Notes: generated by a model not told the origin, from the sequence alone. Counted from the stretch's first letter, positions 55,062 to 62,921 are shown. The stretch: 64,000 nucleotides of DNA from Candidatus Woesearchaeota archaeon (GCA_937912225.1 CALDOJ010000037.1:32585-96584), one strand, 5' to 3'. A program made the numbers and translations.

Positions 55062-55841
55062 GTGAAAAAGATTTGTATTATTAACCAAAAAGGTGGTGTT
55101 GGAAAAACAACAACTGCAATTAATTTAGCAGCAGGATTTTCTAGATTCGATAAAAAAGTTTTATTAGTAGATTTAGATCCTCATAGCAATGTAGAACTAG
55201 CAATGGATTTAGAACGAAGTTATTCGTCATATGACTATCTTTTCAACGGAGTAATTCTATCAGAATGTATTAATGAAGTTGGACAAAATTTAGATGTTAT
55301 AAAAGCAGATACTAAACTATTAGGAACTGATGAAAATTTAATGGACCCAGAAATTTGTCAAAAATTAAATGATAAACTAGATTTAATTGAAGGTTATGAT
55401 TATGTTATTTTTGATTGTGCTCCATCAATGACTTTACTTAATAGATTCTTTTTTTTATTCACTAAAGAAGTAATCATTCCTACAACAACTGATCCATTAG
55501 GATATGCTAGTTTAAAGAAAATGTTGACTTTTATAGAACAGTTTTCAGATTATAATGAAACAACTGTAAAAGTACTAAAAATAGTTCCAACATTATTTGA
55601 TAGACGAAATAAAATTTGTAAACAAGTCTTAGAAAAAATGAACGATGAGTTTTATGGGACTGTTTCAGCACCAATTAATCTTAATTCTAAACTAAAAGAA
55701 GCGCCAAGTCAAAAGAAATCAATCTTTGCTTACGCGCCAAAATCAACAGGTGCAGAAGATTATACTTCATTAGTTCAAAGTATTATTTCAGTTGATGAAA
55801 CTTTTATGGAAAAAACACCTTCTATTTCAGTTACAGAATAA
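55062..55841 (+). CDS. ParA/Soj-family ATPase
   Basis: 259 residues from GTG. The deviant Walker A motif KGGVGKTTTAINLAAG is at residues 10-25, the VDLDPHSN motif follows, and YDYVIFDCAPSMTLL is Walker B. These ATPases segregate chromosomes, plasmids or protein complexes. No ParB or centromere-like repeats are seen nearby, so it is an orphan here. Confidence 0.88.
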   Translation: MKKICIINQKGGVGKTTTAINLAAGFSRFDKKVLLVDLDPHSNVELAMDLERSYSSYDYLFNGVILSECINEVGQNLDVIKADTKLLGTDENLMDPEICQKLNDKLDLIEGYDYVIFDCAPSMTLLNRFFFLFTKEVIIPTTTDPLGYASLKKMLTFIEQFSDYNETTVKVLKIVPTLFDRRNKICKQVLEKMNDEFYGTVSAPINLNSKLKEAPSQKKSIFAYAPKSTGAEDYTSLVQSIISVDETFMEKTPSISVTE

Positions 55842-55882
55842 TTTTTATTTGATTAAATTTATTTAATCATGCCAGTGATTTA

Positions 55883-56296
55883 TTACTGAGCATTTTTACT
55901 CCATTCTTTAAATAAAGTAGAAAGTGGTTCGATTAAATCAGTAAGTTCTTCGTATTCCATTATTGAGTCAGAAATTCCTCTGGTTGTATCTTTAATAACT
56001 GTTCCTCGTTTCATCACAGTTATAATTTTCTTGCCTTCTGCAAACGCGATTCCTGCTTCAATTGCACGACCAGTAGGTTTATTACTCATATCAATGAACA
56101 AACAATCACATTTTTTTATTTCTTTTTGTGCTCTTTGCATCAATGCTTTTGCACTATCAAACACTTTTTGATAATTTTCAACATCTCTAACAAAACAGAA
56201 ATCTTCAAATCCACTTTTCTTTAATATAGAACATAAGTGTTCAATCTCTTTTTTGTTTTTTCCTTCTTTAAATGGTGCTGTAATAAAAACTTTCAT
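55883..56296 (-). CDS. Nucleoside 2-deoxyribosyltransferase-like protein
   Basis: 137 residues from ATG 56296 (MKVFITAPFKEG). A longer frame reaches 56338, but its first 14 residues do not look like family sequence. KCDCLFIDMSNKPTGRAIEAGIAFA carries the Asp and the GRxIExGIA region of the family, whose members cleave nucleosides or nucleotides at the N-glycosidic bond. The exact substrate is unknown. Confidence 0.75.
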   Translation of the reverse strand: MKVFITAPFKEGKNKKEIEHLCSILKKSGFEDFCFVRDVENYQKVFDSAKALMQRAQKEIKKCDCLFIDMSNKPTGRAIEAGIAFAEGKKIITVMKRGTVIKDTTRGISDSIMEYEELTDLIEPLSTLFKEWSKNAQ

Positions 56297-56352
56297 AGAA
56301 TTGTTGTTTCTTAAATTAATATAAATGTTTCTACGCAAGCTTGTCTTCGTAT

Positions 56353-56377
56353 CAAAACTTTCTTTGAAAGAAAGTTT
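56353..56377. repeat. Perfect 25-base palindrome overlapping the nucS promoter
   Basis: Arms AAAACTTTCTTT and AAAGAAAGTTTT of 12 bases surround one G. The right arm runs into TTTTTTATATC (56374-56384), the TATA-like element of the next gene. It belongs with the hairpin elements at 6476, 58059 and 60760 in its A/T-rich arms. Confidence 0.7.
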
Positions 56378-56405
56378 TTTATATCATAATATTTTCTCTT
56401 TATCT

Positions 56406-57149
56406 ATGGATTTGGGGGTTTTTAAAGATAAGTTTGAAGAAGCTTATGCTAAAAAAGAGTTCATTACTTTCTTTTGTAAATGTAAAATCGTTTATAGTGG
56501 TCGAGCTGAAGCAGTGTTAGGAAAAGGTGACCGAATGGTTGGTGTTAAGCAAGACGGAACTATATTTGTTCATCAGCCTGAAGGTGGAAACCCGATTAAT
56601 TATATGAAAGCAGGTGGTTCGGCTGAATTGGTCAAACATGATTATTGGATGTTTTTTAAAGCATATAATCCTTTAACAAAAGAATATCTCGAGTTAGAAA
56701 TTTCCAGAGTTTATTCTTTTGCAAGTCAAAGACTTGAAGATGGACAAAAACAATTACTTGCAGGTTCAGAAGCTGATATGAGTGATATGATTAAACAGAA
56801 TCCAATTTTAATTAGTGATGATTTCAAACCTTTATCTCGAGAAGAACATACTAAGTTTGGTTTTATAGATGTGTTTGGTCATGATAATAAAGGAACACTC
56901 ATAATTATTGAATGTAAACGTTACACAGCAGGACTTGATGCAGTTCAACAATTAAGAAGATATGTTGAAAAAATTAAAGAGTTAAGAGGAATAAAAACTG
57001 TTTCAGGAATAATTGCAAGTCCAAAAATCTCTCCTAATGCAGAAGAAATGTTAAAAAAATGGGGTTTTACTTGGAAGTTAGTTAATCCTCCGATGAGATT
57101 GATTAGACATAATAAGTCGCAGAAAGGTTTAGATGCTTTTTTGAAATAA
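56406..57149 (+). CDS. nucS: NucS-type DNA endonuclease
   Basis: 247 residues from ATG 56406; a longer frame starting at 56325 would run through the palindrome and lacks family sequence. KCKIVYSGRAEAVLGKGDRMVGVKQDG is the N-terminal DNA-binding domain. FGFIDVFGHDNKGTLIIIECKR gives the catalytic D-E-K triad. The end, QKGLDAFL, is a PIP-like box for PCNA. NucS/EndoMS cuts mismatched or branched DNA. A TATA element 25 nt upstream indicates a leaderless transcript. Confidence 0.9.
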   Translation: MDLGVFKDKFEEAYAKKEFITFFCKCKIVYSGRAEAVLGKGDRMVGVKQDGTIFVHQPEGGNPINYMKAGGSAELVKHDYWMFFKAYNPLTKEYLELEISRVYSFASQRLEDGQKQLLAGSEADMSDMIKQNPILISDDFKPLSREEHTKFGFIDVFGHDNKGTLIIIECKRYTAGLDAVQQLRRYVEKIKELRGIKTVSGIIASPKISPNAEEMLKKWGFTWKLVNPPMRLIRHNKSQKGLDAFLK

Positions 57150-57151
57150 TT

Positions 57152-57715
57152 CTACTTCAAACATTTTTTACAAGCAGTTAAACCTTTAGAATTAGCTTCT
57201 TTTTTAGAAGTATATAAATCAATTTTATTTTTAGGAACTTTATTCATCAATCCGCAATTGGGTTTATGATATTTATTGCTGTTTTTAGCACTAGCAAATA
57301 ACTCTGATTTTAGAGGGTGTTTTTTTACATCAAATATTTCAATTTTATCTTTAAAATCAGTTATTTTTAACTGAGAAAATCTTTTTTTTTGAGTTGAAGA
57401 ACTGAATTTAACTAAGAACATTCCGAGTATTAATGCACCTATTATTTCAACAGAAAGAGGAGCTCTTAATTCTGTTGCAGGAAATAAAATCATCATAACG
57501 ATGAAAACTGCGATTATGGAAAAAAGAACAAAAATAAACCACTCTATAAATTTCCATTTCTTTTCATTAATTAAAATTAGGAACAGTAATGCTTCTGAAA
57601 TTATTAATAGTACTATGAAGAATAACTTCATTAAGGCTTGGTTGAATAGTAATAAGAATAGAATTAAAACTACTTGAGAAAATAATCCAAATAAAACAGT
57701 TTGTTTATATTTCAT
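57152..57715 (-). CDS. Four-helix membrane protein with Ada-like zinc-binding tail
   Basis: 187 residues. About four hydrophobic segments occupy residues 5-105. The C-terminus, SELFASAKNSNKYHKPNCGL followed by SKKEANSKGLTACKKCLK, resembles the Ada metal-binding module (Cys/His/Cys-x2-Cys). The function is unknown. It is convergent with nucS, with the ends 2 bases apart. Confidence 0.7.
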   Translation of the reverse strand: MKYKQTVLFGLFSQVVLILFLLLFNQALMKLFFIVLLIISEALLFLILINEKKWKFIEWFIFVLFSIIAVFIVMMILFPATELRAPLSVEIIGALILGMFLVKFSSSTQKKRFSQLKITDFKDKIEIFDVKKHPLKSELFASAKNSNKYHKPNCGLMNKVPKNKIDLYTSKKEANSKGLTACKKCLK

Positions 57716-57824
57716 CCTAACCCCTAAACTATTCTAAACAAATACTATATAAAAAAGTTTCTATTTTAAAGTAGTTATTCTAGTTTCACAAAATTTTATA
57801 AATGAGAATTAGTTCTTTATACTT

Positions 57825-57977
57825 ATGAAATGCTCAGTTTGTAAAAATAAGATTGAAACTATTTTTTTAAATAAGATACTTGGTAGTCATGTAAAAGATG
57901 CAAAAGGAAAAAGACATCCTGTTTGTAGTAAATGTCAAAGCGAGCATACGACGGACGAAATTCGGACGAAACTTTAG
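57825..57977 (+). CDS. Small zinc-ribbon protein, 50 residues
   Basis: The frame runs from ATG 57825 to TAG 57977. The sequence begins MKCSVCKNKIETIFLNKI and ends with CSKCQSEHTTDEIRTKL, with two CxxC pairs (residues 3-6 and 34-37) 27 residues apart forming a zinc ribbon. A TATA-like ATTTTATAAA near 57792 lies about 25-30 nt before the start. I recall similar small zinc-ribbon proteins as widespread in archaea, role unknown. It ends 44 bases before the tRNA-Thr gene and may share its transcript. Confidence 0.72.
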   Translation: MKCSVCKNKIETIFLNKILGSHVKDAKGKRHPVCSKCQSEHTTDEIRTKL

Positions 57978-58021
57978 TTCTGCTCCTACAATCAATCAAT
58001 TTGAAGTGGGGGCTCACAGAT

Positions 58022-58137
58022 GCCTCTGTAGCATAGTAGCTATTGCGGTTGCTTCGTAAACAAAAACAAGTTTTTGAAACTCGAAAACAAGTTTTCGAGA
58101 AAGCAACAGGTCGAGGGTGCAACTCCCTTCAGAGGCT
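58022..58137 (+). tRNA. tRNA-Thr (anticodon CGT) with intron
   Basis: The acceptor stem GCCTCTG (58022-58028) pairs with CAGAGGC (58130-58136), followed by discriminator T, the archaeal Thr identity. The anticodon stem GTTGC (58048-58052) pairs with GCAAC (58103-58107) around loop TTCGTA plus A, with anticodon CGT at 58055-58057. The T stem GAGGG/CCCTT closes the loop TGCAACT. The T8-A14 and G15-C48 partners are kept. The D loop (AGTAGCTA) and T loop lack the canonical G18G19 and T55, so the elbow is unusual. CCA is not encoded. No strong TATA box is seen directly upstream. Confidence 0.82.
58059..58101 (+). other. 43-base tRNA intron made of two hairpins
   Basis: Inserted after position 37, the canonical archaeal site. 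It consists of CAAAAAC-AA-GTTTTTG (58061-58076), three A, and CTCGAAAAC-AA-GTTTTCGAG (58080-58099). The ends are uncertain by one base. Its two-hairpin layout matches the insert at 60760-60803. Confidence 0.75.
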
Positions 58138-58171
58138 TATTTTAATATTAGAAACCTTTAAATATAAGCAC

Positions 58172-58189
58172 TATTAACCATAGTTAATA
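58172..58189. promoter_or_regulatory. Inverted repeat in the promoter of the DUF1858-IscA gene
   Basis: TATTAAC and GTTAATA flank CATA, between a TATA-like CTTTAAATATAAG (around 58156) and the ribosome binding site AGGTGA (58193-58198). The position at the expected transcription start suits a repressor site. Confidence 0.4.
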
Positions 58190-58203
58190 CGTAGGTGATA
58201 TTC

Positions 58204-58782
58204 ATGGCAAAAAAAATTTCAAAACAAAAAATAAACAAAGATATGACTCTAGGAGAGTTGATGATGGAGTATCCACAAGCAGCTGAAATATTGATGGAAG
58301 AAGGAGTTCACTGCGTAGGTTGTGGAGCTGCACAATGGGAAACAATCGAACAAGGCTTAGCAGGACATGGTAGATCTGCAAAAGAAATTGATGCATTAGT
58401 CAAAAAAATGAATGATATGTTTTGTGGTACATCAAAAAAAGCAGATAGTAAATCTTCAGAAGAAATCACTGTTACTAAAGAAGCTGCAAAAAAAATTAAA
58501 GAACTAATTAAAAAAGAAAATAAAAAAGCAATTGGTTTAAGAATCGATGTTACTGAAGGCGGATGTTCTGGTAGTCAATACGAACTTGATTTTGAAACTA
58601 AAGAGAAGAAAGGAGATTATGTTTTAGAAGCTCATGGTACTAAAGTATTTTTAACAAAAGATGCTTTAGGAAAGTTAAAAGGAGCGGAACTTGACTATGT
58701 AGAAGGACTTCATAGCGCTGGTTTCAAAATTAATAATCCGAACGCTCACAACACTTGTGGTTGTGGAGATTCTTTTAATTAA
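58204..58782 (+). CDS. DUF1858-IscA (HesB) fusion, iron-sulfur protein
   Basis: 192 residues from ATG 58204, with AGGTGA at 58193-58198. Residues ~9-65 are a DUF1858 domain (MTLGELMMEYPQAAEILMEE, with CVGCGA). Residues ~82-192 are an A-type carrier: ITVTKEAAKKIKELI, EGGCSGSQYELDF and the closing NTCGCGDSF, giving the three cluster cysteines. It probably binds or delivers Fe-S clusters; the N-terminal CVGC may add a further site. The fusion of these two domains is the odd part. Confidence 0.85.
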   Translation: MAKKISKQKINKDMTLGELMMEYPQAAEILMEEGVHCVGCGAAQWETIEQGLAGHGRSAKEIDALVKKMNDMFCGTSKKADSKSSEEITVTKEAAKKIKELIKKENKKAIGLRIDVTEGGCSGSQYELDFETKEKKGDYVLEAHGTKVFLTKDALGKLKGAELDYVEGLHSAGFKINNPNAHNTCGCGDSFN

Positions 58783-58803
58783 GTTTATTGTTAAGAATTT
58801 TTT

Positions 58804-59331
58804 TTAATTTATATCTTGAAAATATTTTAAATATTTTTCATCTGGGTCTGGAGAAAGACCATTTATTATTTCTTTAGCTTGTCTTAAAACAGTTAAGTAT
58901 GTGGTAATATTTGAACCTAGCTCAAAATGAATTTGTTCTGGAAATGAACTTACATCTATATAAAAAGTTCTGGCTGTAGAAATATAAAAATCTGGTTTGA
59001 TTAAACTATTTTCAAAACTTTCTGGATAAAGTCCGTGAAAAAACATAACATTATCTGCAAATTGAATTTTTAGGTTTGAAGAATTTTGGTTGTTTTCTTT
59101 TATTTTTATAATTAAATCTGAAACGTATTCGTCAGCACTCATATAATCAATCGTTTTCTTTGCATAACTTTCTAATAATCCGCTTAGATAAATTGCAGGC
59201 ATGTGGTGTTGTTCTAAATCTTTATTTTGCATGATGAAAGATGCTGCAACTAACTTTGTAAAAAACAAGTCATCGTACGCTATGCCTGTTGACTCAAAAT
59301 CTATTCTTGTATTTTGTCTGAGCTCGTACAA
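58804..59331 (-). CDS. Hypothetical protein, 175 residues
   Basis: I do not recognise it. It is soluble, mixed helix/strand, with no cysteine motif. The apparent start is TTG 59331; no in-frame ATG lies between it and the upstream stop. A hairpin (59356-59387) lies just before it in the leader. Confidence 0.55.
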   Translation of the reverse strand: MYELRQNTRIDFESTGIAYDDLFFTKLVAASFIMQNKDLEQHHMPAIYLSGLLESYAKKTIDYMSADEYVSDLIIKIKENNQNSSNLKIQFADNVMFFHGLYPESFENSLIKPDFYISTARTFYIDVSSFPEQIHFELGSNITTYLTVLRQAKEIINGLSPDPDEKYLKYFQDIN

Positions 59332-59355
59332 AAAATTTTCGCGTTTAGAATATAT

Positions 59356-59387
59356 GTTCTCTGTTATAGTTCCACCCTATAGAGAAC
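59356..59387. promoter_or_regulatory. Leader hairpin upstream of the gene at 58804-59331
   Basis: GTTCTC and GAGAAC form the outer stem, TATAG and CTATA the inner stem, around loop TTCCACC. On the minus strand it would fold in the 5' leader. Its role is unknown. Confidence 0.4.
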
Positions 59388-59533
59388 TAATTCTGAATTT
59401 TAAGTTATATAAACATTTCTATTTAAGCAAATATTGTTACTAGTAAGTGGTAAAAAAGAGAAACATTTAAATATGGGTTTGGCATTCCTAAATGATAAAG
59501 TATTAATTTAAGATTAAAAAGAGGTAAAATAAA

Positions 59534-59938
59534 ATGGGAAAAAGATTAGAAAAAACTTTAGATTTTGTATATGAAAATGCTCAGCCTATATTTTGGGGCG
59601 GATTTTTGGCAGGAATTGTAACTGTTGCTGGATTAGCAATCAAAAACAATAATGATTATATTGCTGAAAATACATTTACAGATACTGTGAAAGTTGAGAA
59701 TATTTTATTCAACATTGACAAAAATGATCTTGGTACTTATGTGAAAATTTTTTCTGATGATGGTAAAACTGTAAAACATGATTGTTCTAAAGATATTGTT
59801 GAGAATTTGACTTTTACAATTAAGAAAGGCGGAGATGTTGAAGTTACAGGTTATCCTGCAAGGAATGGAGATTATACTATAGCAACTGACTTAAGACCAT
59901 TAAAACCGGTTGAACCAGTTAATTACGCAAGTAAATAA
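59534..59938 (+). CDS. Small single-pass membrane protein, paralogue 1 of 3
   Basis: 134 residues. One membrane helix (about residues 19-34) is followed by a beta-rich domain that starts NTFTDTVKVENILF and ends LRPLKPVEPVNYASK. The same start and end recur in the next two genes. GAGGTAAA before the ATG is shared by all three. I do not recognise the family; the domain faces one side of the membrane and may be a small binding fold. This is the first gene of a four-gene operon. Confidence 0.7.
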   Translation: MGKRLEKTLDFVYENAQPIFWGGFLAGIVTVAGLAIKNNNDYIAENTFTDTVKVENILFNIDKNDLGTYVKIFSDDGKTVKHDCSKDIVENLTFTIKKGGDVEVTGYPARNGDYTIATDLRPLKPVEPVNYASK

Positions 59939-59949
59939 AAGAGGTAAAT

Positions 59950-60387
59950 ATGACTGAACAACAACCAAGTAAAAACATTCAAACGAATGGATTTGGAACC
60001 AGTATTAGTAACAAATTTGATTATGTTTGTGACTTTGTTAGTTTTTATAAAAAAAGTTTGATTGCAACTGCGGTTGTTGGTTTAGCTGTAGTCTTGGGAA
60101 TCAATGAATGCATAGACGTTCATAATTATATCAAGGACAATACTTTTACAGACACTGTAACTGTCGTTGACAAAAGAGCTGAGAATTTTAAAATGAGAGT
60201 TCTAGATAGTGATGAACGAGTAATAATTTATGGTGTGAATCACAGTGATGAATTGTTAGATTTGGATATGAGAATCAAGATTGATGGGCAAGTAGTGTTT
60301 ACAGGTCACCCTTATCGGAATGATGTGACCTCTATCAAAGCTATTGAATTAAAACCGTTAAAATTAGTTAATTACGCAAGTAAATAA
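59950..60387 (+). CDS. Small single-pass membrane protein, paralogue 2 of 3
   Basis: 145 residues, with a longer N-terminus than paralogue 1 and a helix at about residues 36-55. The domain runs NTFTDTVTVVDKRAENFKMR to IELKPLKLVNYASK. It starts 11 bases after the previous gene behind AGAGGTAAAT. Confidence 0.7.
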   Translation: MTEQQPSKNIQTNGFGTSISNKFDYVCDFVSFYKKSLIATAVVGLAVVLGINECIDVHNYIKDNTFTDTVTVVDKRAENFKMRVLDSDERVIIYGVNHSDELLDLDMRIKIDGQVVFTGHPYRNDVTSIKAIELKPLKLVNYASK

Positions 60388-60403
60388 AAAGAGGTAAACT
60401 AAA

Positions 60404-60751
60404 ATGGAAACACAAACTAAAGGAAAACTGGCATTGGCTGGTTTAGTTGGTTTATTTATTGCAGCAGGTGTTCATTTAGTAAAAGAAGAAGCTTATGCTG
60501 ATGAACATTCATTTATTGATACTGTGACTGTAAATCAAGTTGATTTTACGTATAAGGATATTACAATTACTGCTGATGATAGCTTGGTTATTAATTATCG
60601 TGCTAGTTCTTCCATAATTAGAAATCTTAATTTAGAACTTAGAGAAGGTAAAAGAATGGTTTTTGATGGTTATCGTGTTGGTGAAGATTCTTTAAATACT
60701 ATTAAAGCGCGTGCAATTCATGTTCTTCCAACTGATTATGGAAGTAAATAA
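60404..60751 (+). CDS. Small single-pass membrane protein, paralogue 3 of 3
   Basis: 115 residues, the most divergent copy. A helix at about 8-22 is followed by HSFIDTVTVNQVDFTYKD and a closing HVLPTDYGSK. The membrane segment is short and could instead be a cleaved signal (AYADEHSF). Same AGAGGTAAA leader. Confidence 0.68.
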   Translation: METQTKGKLALAGLVGLFIAAGVHLVKEEAYADEHSFIDTVTVNQVDFTYKDITITADDSLVINYRASSSIIRNLNLELREGKRMVFDGYRVGEDSLNTIKARAIHVLPTDYGSK

Positions 60752-60759
60752 AAGAGGAA

Positions 60760-60803
60760 CATCAAAAACGAAGTTTTTGTGCCTCAAAAATTGAAAATTT
60801 TTG
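60760..60803. repeat. Two-hairpin insert in a gene leader, flanked by GAGGAA
   Basis: CAAAAAC-GAA-GTTTTTG (60763-60779) is followed, after three bases, by a second stem (60783-60806) with arms CTCAAAAATT and AATTTTTgGAG. GAGGAA occurs on both sides (60754-60759 and 60804-60809). The second stem base-pairs the GAG of the ribosome binding site of the next gene. Confidence 0.7.
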
Positions 60804-60814
60804 GAGGAAATAAA

Positions 60815-61519
60815 ATGATAAAAAACATTGGAGATTTTATAAACACTCACATATATGAATATAGATCAACTGAAGTAGTTAATGAAGAAGGATATTCTAC
60901 TATTAAAGGAGTTCCAAGTCTTCATTCAAAAACTGATATTTCTGAAATGATTTCTTTATTAGAAGAAAATGATTTTGAAGAAGTTGGAGTTTTATTTGCT
61001 ACAACTCTTAGAGAACCAAAAGAAACAGAAAATAAAGAAAATAATAATACTTATGTTGATAATCATGATGAATGGACTGTTTATTCTAAAGAAAATGGCA
61101 ATATGGTTGATGAAGTTTTTATTTCAACTAGTAATAGAGTTATGAGGAGACAGAAAACTCAAGCAGCAAGTTTGAAAAGTGATTGGAGTGAAGATACAAC
61201 AGAACTAATGTTTAATAATCAAGCTTATTTAGCAAATGTTGAACATGCTTATAACGTAATTTCTTTTTTTGGATATCAAAGCAAACCAACAACTCCTCGT
61301 TTATTATCTGCAGCACTTATTGCAGGAGGAATGTATTTTGGAGTAGAATCAGGAACTGATTCCGGAGCCTTATTAGGAATGGCTACTTTTTTTACTGGAA
61401 TTATTAGTTTAGCATCTACTGCGGCTCCTCATTTAAGTGGAGCTATTAAAGATTTAAAACAAGACTTAAAAGCTGATTTACTTGTTGGTGATAAAGCTTT
61501 AGATTATATCATCAAATAA
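60815..61519 (+). CDS. Hypothetical membrane protein at the end of the paralogue operon
   Basis: 234 residues from ATG 60815, which follows GGAGG (60803-60807); the longer frame from GTG 60779 runs through the hairpin insert and is unlikely. Residues ~170-210 hold two hydrophobic segments (LLSAALIAGGMYFGV; LLGMATFFTGIISLAS). The N-terminal part is soluble and acidic. The family is not recognised. Confidence 0.62.
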   Translation: MIKNIGDFINTHIYEYRSTEVVNEEGYSTIKGVPSLHSKTDISEMISLLEENDFEEVGVLFATTLREPKETENKENNNTYVDNHDEWTVYSKENGNMVDEVFISTSNRVMRRQKTQAASLKSDWSEDTTELMFNNQAYLANVEHAYNVISFFGYQSKPTTPRLLSAALIAGGMYFGVESGTDSGALLGMATFFTGIISLASTAAPHLSGAIKDLKQDLKADLLVGDKALDYIIK

Positions 61520-61580
61520 TTTTTTTTATAATTTAATTCTATTCGAAAATCTTATTAATGAATTAATTGTTTCTTTTTAA

Positions 61581-62918
61581 ATGAAGAATAATTCTATGCT
61601 TGAAGGAAATATTTGGAAGACGATGTTCAAACTTTCATGGCCAACAATGATTGGCATGATATTTCATACAGCTTTTAATGTAATTGATACTATTTTTGTT
61701 GGAAGAATTTCAGCTGAAGCTATTGCTGCAGTAAGTATTGCATTCCCATTCATATTCTTTTTCTTCGCATTTGCACAAGGAGTTGGTACAGGAACCACTT
61801 CATTAATTGCAAGAAGTCTTGGTGCAAAAGATAAAGAAACTGCTCAAAGAGCTGCAAAGCACTCTTTGTTAATTGGAGTTGTTTTTTGGGTTATATTTGG
61901 AATGTTGGGTTTTTTCCTAGCTTCATCTTTATTTCCTTTCTTTGGAGCTAACGAGACAATAATGCCGATGGCAAAGTCTTATACTTATATGATTTTTTCA
62001 GGATTTATATTTACATTTTTGTTCTTTTCAGCATCAAGTATTTTCAGAGGATTTGGAGATATGAAAACACCGATGTATGTTATGATTTTCTCAGTTGTAG
62101 TTAATATTGTGCTGGATGCTATTCTCATCTTTGGTTGGGGTTTTATTCCAAGGATGGAAGTTTTTGGAGCGGCCTTAGCAACTGTTATCGCTAGAGCAGT
62201 TAGTTGTGTTGTAATTTTATCATTATTATTTTCAAAAAAATCAAAATTGAAGATTAATACTCATTCATTTACTTTCGATTGGAAAATTATTAAAGATATT
62301 TTCAAAGTTGGAATTCCAAGTTCATTAAACATGATTGTTATGTCTCTTGGTGCAATGTTTTATACAAAAATGGCCTCGTTAGTTAGTCCGTTGGCAATTG
62401 CAATGTATGGGATAGTTTCAAAATTAGAATCAATAGCTTTCTTGCCAGTAATTGGTATTTCTGTTGCAACAGTAACTTTAGTTGGTCATAATTTTGGAGC
62501 TAAAAATTTTAAACGAATTAAAGAAATAGCTGTTAAATCTTCAATAATTTCTTTTATTTTCATGTCTATTATGGGTTTTATTTTTTGGTTTTTTCCAGAG
62601 TTTTGGATAAGTATATTTTCAAATAATCCGGAAGTTTTAAGCTTAGGTCGTGATTATATTAAGATAATTTTTTGGTCTTTTGGATTTGTTGGTTTAGGAA
62701 TAATTATTGGAAGTTTATTTCAAGGTTTGGGGCGTGGAACTCCAACTTTAATGATTACTTTAACCAGGGCATTAGCAGGTTTACCCGTGGCTATAGTTTT
62801 ATGGTTTGTAATGGGTATAAATGGTGTTTGGGTAGGTTCGGTAATTTCGATACTTGTTGGTGCGGTCGTTGGTTTTATTTGGTTAAAATTAAGTTTTAAG
62901 AAGTTAATGGTGTATTAA
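61581..62918 (+). CDS. MATE-family multidrug/sodium antiporter
   Basis: 445 residues with 12 membrane helices in two homologous halves. NIWKTMFKLSWPTMIGMIFH, VGRISAEAIAAVSIAFP and GTGTTSLIARSLGAKD mark the first half; KVGIPSSLNMIVMSLGAMFY and VGHNFGAKNFKRIKEIA the second. It exports cationic compounds driven by Na+ or H+. A Na+ gradient would be available from the P-ATPase or pyrophosphatase in this window. Confidence 0.92.
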   Translation: MKNNSMLEGNIWKTMFKLSWPTMIGMIFHTAFNVIDTIFVGRISAEAIAAVSIAFPFIFFFFAFAQGVGTGTTSLIARSLGAKDKETAQRAAKHSLLIGVVFWVIFGMLGFFLASSLFPFFGANETIMPMAKSYTYMIFSGFIFTFLFFSASSIFRGFGDMKTPMYVMIFSVVVNIVLDAILIFGWGFIPRMEVFGAALATVIARAVSCVVILSLLFSKKSKLKINTHSFTFDWKIIKDIFKVGIPSSLNMIVMSLGAMFYTKMASLVSPLAIAMYGIVSKLESIAFLPVIGISVATVTLVGHNFGAKNFKRIKEIAVKSSIISFIFMSIMGFIFWFFPEFWISIFSNNPEVLSLGRDYIKIIFWSFGFVGLGIIIGSLFQGLGRGTPTLMITLTRALAGLPVAIVLWFVMGINGVWVGSVISILVGAVVGFIWLKLSFKKLMVY

Positions 62919-62921
62919 GTT

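Noticed and set aside
55062..55841. ParA-like gene as evidence for a plasmid or integrated element
   Set aside because: No ParB, origin-like repeats, integrase or attachment sites were found around it, and flanking genes look chromosomal.
59331..59533. Leader hairpin region as a known riboswitch
   Set aside because: Only one interrupted stem of 11 bp is present; none of the multi-helix riboswitch cores that I know can be drawn.
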